Source: CALAED01 sp937891035
Lineage (GTDB): Bacteria; Actinomycetota; Actinomycetes; Streptosporangiales; Streptosporangiaceae
Direction of reading: 5' to 3'
Assembly: GCA_035642125.1 (NCBI GenBank)
Contig: DASQSZ010000019.1
Location: 1-19,588 of the forward strand
DNA: 19,588 nt
Shown: piece after piece, positions 1 to 6,361 of the stretch
Layout: each line of letters begins with the position of its first letter
Position numbering within the stretch: position 1 is the stretch's first letter
Notes under the pieces: model-generated
The model's input: the letters and a program-made list of their open reading frames with translations, nothing else
What the model was told of the DNA's origin: nothing
The model's database searches: none
Position numbers and translations under genes: made by a program

Positions 1-194
1 CCGAGGAAGGCGCGGTCGGTGCGGGCGATGTCGATGATCTCGGGGAAGATCTGCCGGTAGCGTTCACCCGCCTCGCGGTCGACGGCGTAGTTGTCTTTGC
101 CGCCTAGGAAGTAGTTCCACACCCGCGCCGTATGCGGCACCATGTGGTGTTTTAAAATCCGATCCCCATTCGGATCGGCAGCGGTTCCGGTCAC
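1..194 (-). CDS. SAM-dependent methyltransferase, DUF574 family (5' end only)
   Basis: Only the first 64 codons are in the window; the gene runs off the left edge. The translation contains HTARVWNYFLGGKDNYAVDR at about residues 21-40, followed by EAGERYRQIFPEI and ARTDRAFL. This is the N-terminal signature of the DUF574/Methyltransf_19 family, which is very abundant in actinomycetes and is predicted to bind S-adenosylmethionine; substrates are unknown for most members. The start is the GTG at 194-192, preceded by a good Shine-Dalgarno GAGGAG (203-208) at 8-nt spacing. These genes often sit near XRE/DUF397 regulator pairs, but no such partner is visible on this side. The family call is firm from the motif; the function is inferred from the family only. 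Confidence 0.85.
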   Translation of the reverse strand, partial: MTGTAADPNGDRILKHHMVPHTARVWNYFLGGKDNYAVDREAGERYRQIFPEIIDIARTDRAFL

Positions 195-596
195 GGCGAC
201 AGCTCCTCGTTTATATCGCGGCACGGAAGGCAAAACCCTACGGGCTCGTTCCTGAAACGCTCAAGCCGGCGTCCGCTACTGGCCCGCCGACCGCGCAAAC
301 GGCAAAATTCCGCAAACGGCGTCATTTCGGAAAAACTGCCCCACCCACTCTGTACGTCGCGGCATCGCGCGGCACAGCCGGCCGTAGCCCCGGTGATCAA
401 CATGGCCGGTTCTTCGATGGGATGGATCTGGTGCCGCCCGGCAGCTATCCGTTGTGGCCTGTTTTGTGAGAGATCAGGGAGTTTTGGAGTTCATGGCGCC
501 GGAATTGGCGCGGCAACGGTCCCCGGACGGCGGCGACGATCAGGCCATCGACGAGGTCGTTAGCGGGCGCACGTTGTGGTGTGTGCCCCTACCGTG
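195..596. other. Stretch of about 400 bp with no convincing gene, downstream of tRNA-Glu
   Basis: No open frame here has both a plausible start with ribosome binding site and protein-like composition; the longest frame on the plus strand runs straight through the antisense of the tRNA. The part at 270-345 is less GC-rich than its surroundings and holds a 10-bp direct repeat CGCAAACGGC at 294-303 and 311-320 (17-bp period), roughly 100 bp upstream of the methyltransferase start. It may be part of that gene's upstream regulatory region. The right end carries a partial duplicate of the tRNA 3' end, so the stretch could be an integration scar. Confidence 0.5.
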
Positions 597-608
597 TGCC
601 CCCTACCG
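581..608. repeat. Tandem partial duplication of the tRNA-Glu 3' end
   Basis: GTGTGCCCCTACCG (581-594) is followed at once by GTGTGCCCCCTACCG (594-608). The two copies differ by one C and share the boundary G. The second copy contains the 3' acceptor strand and part of the T arm of the tRNA. Duplicated tRNA 3' ends are what integrating elements leave at attachment sites, but the match is short and could also be a simple slippage duplication. Confidence 0.55.
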
Positions 609-669
609 GATTCGAACCGGCGCTGCCGCCTTGAAAGGGCGGTGTCCTAGGCCGCTAGACGAAGGGGGC
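597..669 (-). tRNA. tRNA-Glu (anticodon UUC)
   Basis: Read on the minus strand, the sequence folds as a standard cloverleaf. The 7-bp acceptor is GCCCCCT/AGGGGGC. The anticodon stem CCGCC/GGCGG encloses the loop CTTTCAA, giving anticodon TTC for glutamate. The T arm contains GGTTCGAATCC. The gene is 73 nt including the discriminator A at 597, and CCA is not encoded because CAC follows. It lies about 70 bp beyond the stop of the metallophosphoesterase on the same strand. Confidence 0.96.
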
Positions 670-740
670 CGAACATGGCCAGGCGACGGCCCCGGTCAGC
701 TTAGGGGACGGCGGGCGCTGGCGCCAAAGCGGTTCCAATG

Positions 741-2288
741 TTACCGGGGCCGACGCGGCAAGAGACCCTGGCCCTCGCCCGGCGAGGTGGTGCCGGTTGG
801 CGTGGGGGTGGTCGGTGCCGGAGCGGGCGGGCTGGGGGTGGGTGAGGGCGGCGGCGCGATCGTACGGTCGGGGTTGGTTTCGAGGCTGCGCTTGATCTCG
901 GCGGACTTTTGGCCGAGGCCGCCGATCGTGATGTCGTCCCAGCCCTGCAGCCGGTGGGTGGCGCGGTTGAAGTAGAGGATCGACATCTCGATGGGGGTGG
1001 GCTGCTCGTGCTCAAGGCCGCGCAGGCCGGCCCCTCCCGTCGAGCCTTGGACGAACAGCCGGGTACCCGCGGACATCAGCCGGGTTTGGCGTTGGTGGGA
1101 GTGGCCGGCCAGGACGAGCGGCGCGATGCCGTTGAAGGCCTGTGCCTCGGTCGGGTCGTGCAGCACGACGACGTCCGGGGTGACCCCGGAGTTGTACAGG
1201 CTGGTGGCGAGCCGCCGGCCCTGCTGAAGGAGCGCTTCGGCGCCGACGTTGTCGTCTCGTGTGGTCTTGTCCGGGGTGAAGCGGGGGTCGCCGCTGCCCC
1301 AGATCCGCAGCCCGGCGACCTCTTTGGTGTTCCCGGTGAGGACGGTGGCGTTCTTTTCCTCGGCGACCGCCGCCTGGATGGCTCCCGAGTCGTGGTTGCC
1401 CCGGACGAAGACGTACGGGACCTTCAGCTTGCCGATTCCGGAGACGAATTTCTCCTCCGGCCCGGAACCGTGGTCGGTGAGGTCGCCGCTGTCGATGATG
1501 AGCTGGACCTGGAACTGCTGCGAGACGGAACGGATGACGCTCCACGCGACTGGGTTGAGATGGATGTCGGATACGTGCAGCACCCGCAGCGTGGTCGGGT
1601 CGGGCTCGTAGATCGGCAGCGCCGATGTGGCCGAGTACAGACGGGACACGTTGCCGACGATCTGGGCGAGTTGCGCCCGGTAGGTGTCGAATCGCCGGAC
1701 GATGCTTTTGGCGTCCCCGACGAGTTGCGGAGCGCTCGTGAGCAGTCCGGTGAACCGCGGCTCGACCACGGACTGCGGGTTGAAGGTGACCAAGGCGAGC
1801 GACCCGACCGCCAGCACGCCGCCGAGGCCGACCGCCCCGGTCCGCAGGGCGTAGCGCCACGAACGGAACACCACGAGTCCGGCCAGCGCGGCACAGCCCG
1901 CCCCGACGACGCCGCCCCGCAGCGCCACCATGAGCACACCGTGCCGTACCTCGCCGCCGATCGTGGTGCTCAGCGAATCCAGCTCGGCCGGGTGCTCGAT
2001 CAGGTGCCGGGCCGGTTCCGGCCGCAGCCGCGCGATCTGGGCGTCCAGCCGCAGCGGGCCGCGATGGGTGTCGAGCTGCAGCGTGCCGAGCGGCGGGATG
2101 TCCACCACTGTGCCGCCCGACCACGACGGCCGCAGTGACATCGACACGTCGGCCGGCCCGATCGGGGTCTGTGCCCGCCCGCCGAGCAGCATGCCGATGG
2201 CGGCGCCGAGCAGACCCACTATGACCACGGCGGCGATCCGCAGCGTCCTGTCGCTGGGCAGTCGGTTCCTGACCGCTGCGATGACCAT
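741..2288 (-). CDS. Membrane-anchored calcineurin-like metallophosphoesterase
   Basis: 515 residues. A cytosolic N-terminus leads to a transmembrane helix at about 17-37. After an outside loop come two more hydrophobic segments (about 120-141 and 151-169), then the phosphoesterase domain. The dinuclear-metal motifs are in the canonical order: DIH (D241, H243), GD (268-269), GNHD (297-300) and AGHSHQ further on. The C-terminus is a low-complexity Pro/Thr tail (IAPPPSPTPSPPAPAPTTP). The enzyme should hydrolyse a phosphomonoester or diester at the membrane; the substrate is not predictable. The frame is open further upstream, but that extension would overlap the divergent metallopeptidase gene, so the ATG at 2288 is preferred. 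GAGGAG lies 15 nt upstream and GGGA lies closer, so the ribosome site is not ideal. Confidence 0.88.
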   Translation of the reverse strand: MVIAAVRNRLPSDRTLRIAAVVIVGLLGAAIGMLLGGRAQTPIGPADVSMSLRPSWSGGTVVDIPPLGTLQLDTHRGPLRLDAQIARLRPEPARHLIEHPAELDSLSTTIGGEVRHGVLMVALRGGVVGAGCAALAGLVVFRSWRYALRTGAVGLGGVLAVGSLALVTFNPQSVVEPRFTGLLTSAPQLVGDAKSIVRRFDTYRAQLAQIVGNVSRLYSATSALPIYEPDPTTLRVLHVSDIHLNPVAWSVIRSVSQQFQVQLIIDSGDLTDHGSGPEEKFVSGIGKLKVPYVFVRGNHDSGAIQAAVAEEKNATVLTGNTKEVAGLRIWGSGDPRFTPDKTTRDDNVGAEALLQQGRRLATSLYNSGVTPDVVVLHDPTEAQAFNGIAPLVLAGHSHQRQTRLMSAGTRLFVQGSTGGAGLRGLEHEQPTPIEMSILYFNRATHRLQGWDDITIGGLGQKSAEIKRSLETNPDRTIAPPPSPTPSPPAPAPTTPTPTGTTSPGEGQGLLPRRPR

Positions 2289-2318
2289 GGGTGTATTCCC
2301 ACGCTCCTCGGGTTGCCG

Positions 2319-2334
2319 CACAATACTTATCGTG
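2319..2334. promoter_or_regulatory. Near-palindrome at the divergent start of metallopeptidase and phosphoesterase
   Basis: CACAAT-ACTT-ATCGTG has arms matching at 5 of 6 positions and covers the GTG start of the metallopeptidase. It lies 30 bp upstream of the phosphoesterase ATG. The A/T-rich core TACTTAT stands out in this GC-rich DNA and may include a -10 element. It is a candidate operator or overlapping promoter only. Confidence 0.3.
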
Positions 2335-2673
2335 ATCGAGGTGACGCGGCAGGAGTTCGAGGATCTGGTTTCCGAGGCCCTCGACACCATCCCGCCAGAG
2401 CTGGCCAAACTCATGGACAACGTCGTCATCGTCGTCGAAGACGACGCGCCGGAGCCCGGCTTGCTCGGCCTCTACTACGGCATACCGCTCACCGACCGCG
2501 GTGACTGGTACGCCGGCGTCCTACCCGATCGCATAGCGATCTACCGTAACGAGATTTTGCAGATCTGCGAGACGGTGGAGGACGTCGTCGACGAGGTACG
2601 CATCACCGTCGTCCATGAGATCGCGCACCATTTCGGCATCGGCGATGACCGGTTGCACGAACTTGGCTGGTAA
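2332..2673 (+). CDS. Minimal zinc metallopeptidase (DUF1025/MMP1-like)
   Basis: 113 residues, the usual size for this actinobacterial one-domain family. The zinc site is HEIAHHFGIGDD at residues 95-106, giving H95, E96 and H99 of HExxH and an acidic residue (D105 or D106) as probable third ligand. The N-terminal RQEFEDLVSEALDTIPPELA and the VVIVVEDD strand are typical of the family. It is soluble, with no signal peptide. The GTG at 2332 gives the normal N-terminus. There is no Shine-Dalgarno upstream, so a leaderless transcript is likely. It is divergent from the metallophosphoesterase with 43 bp between starts, and is followed after 51 bp by the MFS gene in the same direction. The physiological substrate is unknown. 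Confidence 0.9.
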   Translation: MIEVTRQEFEDLVSEALDTIPPELAKLMDNVVIVVEDDAPEPGLLGLYYGIPLTDRGDWYAGVLPDRIAIYRNEILQICETVEDVVDEVRITVVHEIAHHFGIGDDRLHELGW

Positions 2674-2724
2674 TTTGGGTACGTTAGGTCACAGAATAGC
2701 CACTGAGCGTGAGTTAATAGACCC

Positions 2725-4047
2725 ATGGTCGCTCGTCCACACAACGCGGGCGAGCGTGGCATGGGACCGCGCGCGGCGGGGCGGCATCGGCGTCCTCCGG
2801 AAGCACAAGCGACATACCGAGAGGTCTTCGCCATCGGCGAGTTCCGTACGTTGTGGCTGGCCCAGGTGCTTTCCTACATCGGGGACCAGCTCGCACAGGT
2901 CGCGCTCGCCATCTTGGTCTACCACCGTACGGGCTCGCCGCTGCTCACCGCGGTGACCTACGCGCTGACCTACCTTCCGCCGATCGTGGGCGGTCCCGTG
3001 CTGTCCGGCCTGGCCGACATGTTCCCGCGCCGGACGGTCATGGTCGTCTGCGACCTGCTGCGCGCCGCGATCATCGGGCTCATGGCGATCACGGCCATGC
3101 CGTTCGCGGGGCTGTGCGCCATGGTGTTCTTGGCCGTGCTGCTGGGGGCTCCGTTCAGTGCCGCCCGCGCCGCGCTGCTGCCGGACGTACTGCCGGGGGA
3201 CACGTACGTGGCGGGCTCGGCGATCAACAACATCACCCACCAGGCCAGCCAGATGCTCGGCTTTTTGGCGGGCGGCGCGCTGGTGGCCGCGGTGGGCACG
3301 CGGCAGGCGCTCGCCCTCGACGCCGTCACGTTCGCCGCGTCCGGGGTGATCTTGCTGGTCGGGCTGCGCCGCCGCCCGGCGCCCGACCGGGCCGGACGCG
3401 CGGGCAGATCCCTGTGGCGGCAGACACGAGCGGGGGCGCGCCTGGTCTTCGGCGACACGACGCTGCGGTCGCTGGTGTCATTTGCGTGGCTATGTGGGTT
3501 TTACGTGCTGCCGGAAGGGCTGGCCGCCCCCTACGCCGCGACCTTCGGAGGCAGCGCGGTGACCGTCGGGCTGCTGATGTCCGCGATGCCGGTCGGCACG
3601 GTCATCGGTGCCTTCCTCTTCAGCCGGTTCGTCCGGCCGAGCGACCGGATCCGGGCGATCGGCGGGATGTCCATGCTGGCCTGCGCCCCGCTGATCGGGT
3701 CGGCCCTGCATCCACCGCTATGGGCGGTGGTGGTGCTGTGGGCGCTGTCGGGCGTCGGCAGCGCCTATCAGATCGCTGCCAACGCCGCGTTCGTCGCGGC
3801 CGTGCCCCCGTCCGGGCGAGGACAGGCCTTCGGCCTCGCCCAGTCGGGCATCCTGGCCGGGCAGGGGCTCGGCATCCTCGTCGGCGGAGCGCTCGCACAG
3901 GTGCTCGGCCCCGAGCCGGTGGTCGCGCTCGCCGGTGTGGCCGGGCTCACCGTCGCGACCATGCTCGCGCTCTCTTGGACGCACGTACGCGGCGACGTGA
4001 TCGCGGCCACCCTGCAACGGGCCGATGCCGAGTCCGCGGCCGACTGA
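2725..4047 (+). CDS. MFS transporter (EntS/MFS_3-like exporter)
   Basis: 440 residues with about twelve hydrophobic helices. After a basic N-terminal tail of about 35 residues comes FRTLWLAQVLSYIGDQLAQV (helix 1). The loop between helices 2 and 3 reads GLADMFPRRTVMVVCDLLRA, the MFS motif A region in its MFS_3 form. A central loop rich in Arg (RRRPAPDRAGRAGRSLWR) separates the two halves. This subfamily includes enterobactin and macrolide exporters, but the substrate cannot be deduced. The ATG at 2725 has no clear ribosome site; the next in-frame ATG is at 2761. A hairpin with a T-rich tail follows the stop. Confidence 0.88.
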   Translation: MVARPHNAGERGMGPRAAGRHRRPPEAQATYREVFAIGEFRTLWLAQVLSYIGDQLAQVALAILVYHRTGSPLLTAVTYALTYLPPIVGGPVLSGLADMFPRRTVMVVCDLLRAAIIGLMAITAMPFAGLCAMVFLAVLLGAPFSAARAALLPDVLPGDTYVAGSAINNITHQASQMLGFLAGGALVAAVGTRQALALDAVTFAASGVILLVGLRRRPAPDRAGRAGRSLWRQTRAGARLVFGDTTLRSLVSFAWLCGFYVLPEGLAAPYAATFGGSAVTVGLLMSAMPVGTVIGAFLFSRFVRPSDRIRAIGGMSMLACAPLIGSALHPPLWAVVVLWALSGVGSAYQIAANAAFVAAVPPSGRGQAFGLAQSGILAGQGLGILVGGALAQVLGPEPVVALAGVAGLTVATMLALSWTHVRGDVIAATLQRADAESAAD

Positions 4048-4069
4048 CATGCCCGTTCAGTCGTTCATC

Positions 4070-4098
4070 GCGCACCGGCGCGGGCTCAGCCGGTGCGC
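4070..4098 (+). terminator. Hairpin terminator of the MFS gene, overlapping the convergent PspC gene end
   Basis: GCGCACCGGC (4070-4079) and GCCGGTGCGC (4089-4098) form a perfect 10-bp stem with a 9-nt loop, followed by TTGTTGTG on the plus strand. The loop contains the stop codon of the PspC gene on the other strand, and the right arm encodes its last codons. The same bases therefore serve as coding end for one gene and terminator for the other. Confidence 0.75.
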
Positions 4099-4373
4099 TT
4101 GTTGTGCCACTGCTTGTCGAGGAGCCCTTGAACGATGGAGGTGCGCTCGCCCTCCTCCGGGATCAACAGCCAGCCCGCCACGTAGATGAACGCGGCCGTA
4201 CCGGCGGTGAAGACGCAAAGGCCGGCCAGGACCAGCCTGAGGATGTTGGCGTCGACGCCGAAGTGCTCGCCGGCGCCGGAGCACACTCCGGCGATCATGC
4301 GCCCGGTGCGCGTACGCCGTAGCTCGCGCGGTTTCGTGTTCGCGTTGGTGCCTGTGCTCGCGTTCTGTTCCAT
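4086..4373 (-). CDS. PspC-domain small membrane protein
   Basis: 95 residues. A basic N-terminal tail leads into LRRTRTGRMIAGVCSGAGEH (residues 18-37), FGVDANILRLVLAGLCVF and AAFIYVAGWLLIPEE. This is the complete PspC fold: one amphipathic and one or two membrane-spanning segments ending in the typical W(L)LIPEE. Such proteins link envelope stress sensing to regulation; in actinomycetes many are fused to kinases, but this one stands alone. An in-frame GTG at 4397 is an alternative start: GGGAGGA lies upstream of it but almost touches the codon, while it is too far from the ATG at 4373. The start is therefore uncertain by eight codons. Confidence 0.85.
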   Translation of the reverse strand: MEQNASTGTNANTKPRELRRTRTGRMIAGVCSGAGEHFGVDANILRLVLAGLCVFTAGTAAFIYVAGWLLIPEEGERTSIVQGLLDKQWHNKRTG

Positions 4374-4486
4374 GTCACCGATCGTGCTCTTCGGCACGTC
4401 CTCCCGCCATCAGGATTCGCCCTGAGGAGACCCCGAGACGCCCCCGACAGCACCCCGCACAGTACTCCGTCTGCGAGCCTGGGGGG

Positions 4487-5428
4487 ATGAGTGAGATCGA
4501 ACGGCTTGGCCTCGGCCTCGCGGCGCTCGGCCGGCCGGCGTACATCAACGTCGGGCGCGCCGCCGAACTGCCCCCGTCCCGCGGCGTCGCGGCGATGCGG
4601 ACCGCGACCTGGGAGGTGCTGGACGCGGCGTACGCGGCCGGGATCCGCTGGGTGGACGCGGCCCGCTCGTACGGACGGGCCGAGGAGTTCCTCGCGGGGT
4701 GGCTGGCCGACCGCGACCACGATGACGTGACGGTGTCGAGCAAGTGGGGCTATGCGTACGTCGGGGACTGGCGCGTGGACGCCGACGTCCACGAGGTCAA
4801 GGAGCACACCCTGGCCCGCTACCGGAGCCAGTTGGCCGAGACCAAGGCCCTGCTGGGCGATCGGCTCCGGCTGTATCAGGTCCACTCCCTGACCGCCGAC
4901 AGCCCGCTCTTCGCCGACGCCGCGCTCCAGCGCGCGCTCGCCGAGACGGCGGCGGCGGGCCTGCCGATGGGCTTTTCCACGACGGGGCCGGGACAGGCCG
5001 ATACCGTACGACGCGCTCTCGACCTGCGGGTGGACGGCCGTTCCCTGTTCACCTCCGTCCAGTCGACCTGGAACGTCCTCGAGCCGTCGGTCGAGTCCGC
5101 CCTGTACGAGGCGCACGAGGCGGGGCTGCGCGTCATGATCAAAGAGGTGCTGGCCAACGGCCGGCTGGCGGTCGACCCGCCCCGGCCGCTCGCGCTGCTC
5201 GCCGAACGGCACGGCGCCGGTCCCGACGCGGCGGCGCTTGCGGCGGCCCTCGACCGGCTGCCCTGGGCGGACACGGTCCTGATCGGCGCCGTGAGCGTGC
5301 CACAGCTACACGCCAACCTGGAGGCCGCCAAGGTCTCCCTCACCGCCGCCGACCTCGCCGATCTCGCCCCGCTCGAAACCCTTCCGGCCGACTACTGGTC
5401 CACCCGCTCCGCCCTCCCCTGGATCTGA
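4487..5428 (+). CDS. Aldo/keto reductase
   Basis: 313 residues, the normal length for the family. The catalytic tetrad is visible: D57 and Y62 in RWVDAARSYG, K86 in SSKWGY and H133 in YQVHSL. The barrel continues with SVQSTWNVLE and a C-terminal VLIGAVSVPQLHANL, which corresponds to the NADPH-binding segment. It should be a cytosolic NADPH-dependent carbonyl reductase or sugar-type oxidoreductase; the substrate is not predictable. It is divergent from the PspC gene. The ATG at 4487 directly follows a run of six G, so the ribosome site is unusually close. Confidence 0.9.
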   Translation: MSEIERLGLGLAALGRPAYINVGRAAELPPSRGVAAMRTATWEVLDAAYAAGIRWVDAARSYGRAEEFLAGWLADRDHDDVTVSSKWGYAYVGDWRVDADVHEVKEHTLARYRSQLAETKALLGDRLRLYQVHSLTADSPLFADAALQRALAETAAAGLPMGFSTTGPGQADTVRRALDLRVDGRSLFTSVQSTWNVLEPSVESALYEAHEAGLRVMIKEVLANGRLAVDPPRPLALLAERHGAGPDAAALAAALDRLPWADTVLIGAVSVPQLHANLEAAKVSLTAADLADLAPLETLPADYWSTRSALPWI

Positions 5429-5472
5429 CGCCCTCAGCCAACGAGCAGGTAACTCCAGTTGCATGATCGCGA

Positions 5473-5508
5473 CAGTCCGCTGGAACTCGGCAGTCCGCTG
5501 GAACTCGG
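5473..5508. repeat. Exact 18-bp tandem duplication
   Basis: CAGTCCGCTGGAACTCGG occurs twice back to back (5473-5490 and 5491-5508) in the non-coding gap between the aldo/keto reductase and the SUKH-3 gene. It marks the boundary between ordinary GC-rich chromosome and the lower-GC toxin-immunity module. It is a recent slippage product or a boundary scar. Confidence 0.85.
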
Positions 5509-5535
5509 TAGTACCCGGAATATGTTCCGAGCTGG

Positions 5536-6000
5536 TCAATAGGCGCGTAGTAGGGGAAGGGTGCGGTCGGCCAACAACATCACTCGCAGTCCTTCTTCAA
5601 AGGAATCGGCAACGGACAGCAATTCGACATCGTGATAGTCCACTACTATTCCCGCCGAACCCAGAGAGACACAGCTGCTCGTGATCCATTCGGCAATCGG
5701 GTAGAAGTCTTGGTCGAACATGGTCCGCAGTTCGAGTGCGATATCCAGTGACCCGCTTCCCGCCAGCTCCGGCTCGAAAAGTATTGGCGCGTTCTCGAAT
5801 TCGCCGTGCATGATCGCCGGATGGACTTCGAGGCCGCCAAAGGTGGCCAGGACGTCAGCGGCCAGGTCGAACAGCACAAAGCCCTCCGCGGACAACGTCT
5901 CGTGCCATTGGTCCACATCAACCCTGCGATCCGGTCGCCAGCCCGCCCTCAGCAGCGCCTCCTTGGCGCTCTGCGGCAATCCTTGGACGAAATCACGCAT
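5536..6000 (-). CDS. SUKH-3 family immunity protein
   Basis: 154 residues. The N-terminal helix is followed by RAGWRPDRRVDVDQWHETL (about 18-36), EGFVLFDLAADVLATFGGLEV (about 39-59) and a later DFYPIAEW segment. This order is diagnostic of the SUKH-3 domain, a cytosolic immunity family that neutralises contact-dependent or secreted nuclease and deaminase toxins. The ATG at 6000 has GGAGA at 6-nt spacing, and that ribosome site lies inside the last codons of the upstream deaminase remnant. The stop-to-start gap is 3 nt, so immunity translation was coupled to the toxin. Codon use is visibly less GC-biased than in neighbours (ATA, GTA and TCA codons), which suggests transfer as a module. Confidence 0.88.
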   Translation of the reverse strand: MRDFVQGLPQSAKEALLRAGWRPDRRVDVDQWHETLSAEGFVLFDLAADVLATFGGLEVHPAIMHGEFENAPILFEPELAGSGSLDIALELRTMFDQDFYPIAEWITSSCVSLGSAGIVVDYHDVELLSVADSFEEGLRVMLLADRTLPLLRAY

Positions 6001-6003
6001 CTG

Positions 6004-6361
6004 CTATCTCCATGTATGGCCAAGCGCTTCCAGCATGCGCTGGCAGTAGTCCACACAGGGTGCTATCGGAGTTCCGTGTGCGGACCCTCCCGACTGCAGG
6101 GGGCGAACTCTTAGGGAAACGAACTCGCCGCCGGTCACACCTCTGATGCCTTCTGCATGATAAGCCTGGATCAGCGCGTCGACCTCACCGCATGCGCCAT
6201 GCCGACGGCTGAGCGGGCGCGTTTTCCTCGAGTACGGCGCGCAGAGGTGCCGGAATGTCTCTTCCGTGTCCGCTCCGCCCCCATAGGAAGCTCTCAGCCG
6301 CCTTGAAGACACCTTTCGCTTCGCCGCCGCCCGCACCGGGCGGGGAACCTGGCCAAGCCCG
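6004..6361 (-). pseudogene. YwqJ-like deaminase toxin domain, 3' remnant with frameshift
   Basis: Two frames together spell a deaminase domain. The first is open from the codon after the mycosin stop to a TGA at 6187-6185. It reads GGEAKGVFKAAESFLWGRSG, then DIPAPLRAVLEENAPAQPSAW. The second, from 6201 to the TAG at 6006-6004, reads HGACGEVDALIQAY, then GVTGGEFVSLRVRPL, then HGTPIAPCVDYCQRMLEAL. HGACGE supplies the CxE-type motif and PCVDYC the CxxC zinc ligands of the deaminase superfamily. The join is explained by loss of one copy of a CATGG tandem (5 bp) at about 6197-6201; restoring it gives SAWHGACGE. The first frame has no ATG, GTG or TTG start before its penultimate codons. The domain family is recognised from motifs; the frameshift is inferred. 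The toxin's N-terminal delivery part is missing. Confidence 0.72.

Noticed and set aside
203..215. TATAAA at 210-215 as -10 box of the methyltransferase
   Set aside because: Transcription would start inside the ribosome binding site at 203-208, and no -35 element is found at suitable distance.
454..975. Plus-strand open frame of about 170 codons
   Set aside because: It runs through the antisense of the tRNA-Glu and into the antisense of the metallophosphoesterase; composition is not protein-like.
909..2138. Long plus-strand frame opposite the metallophosphoesterase
   Set aside because: A mirror of GC-rich codons; the minus-strand frame has clear catalytic motifs and membrane helices.
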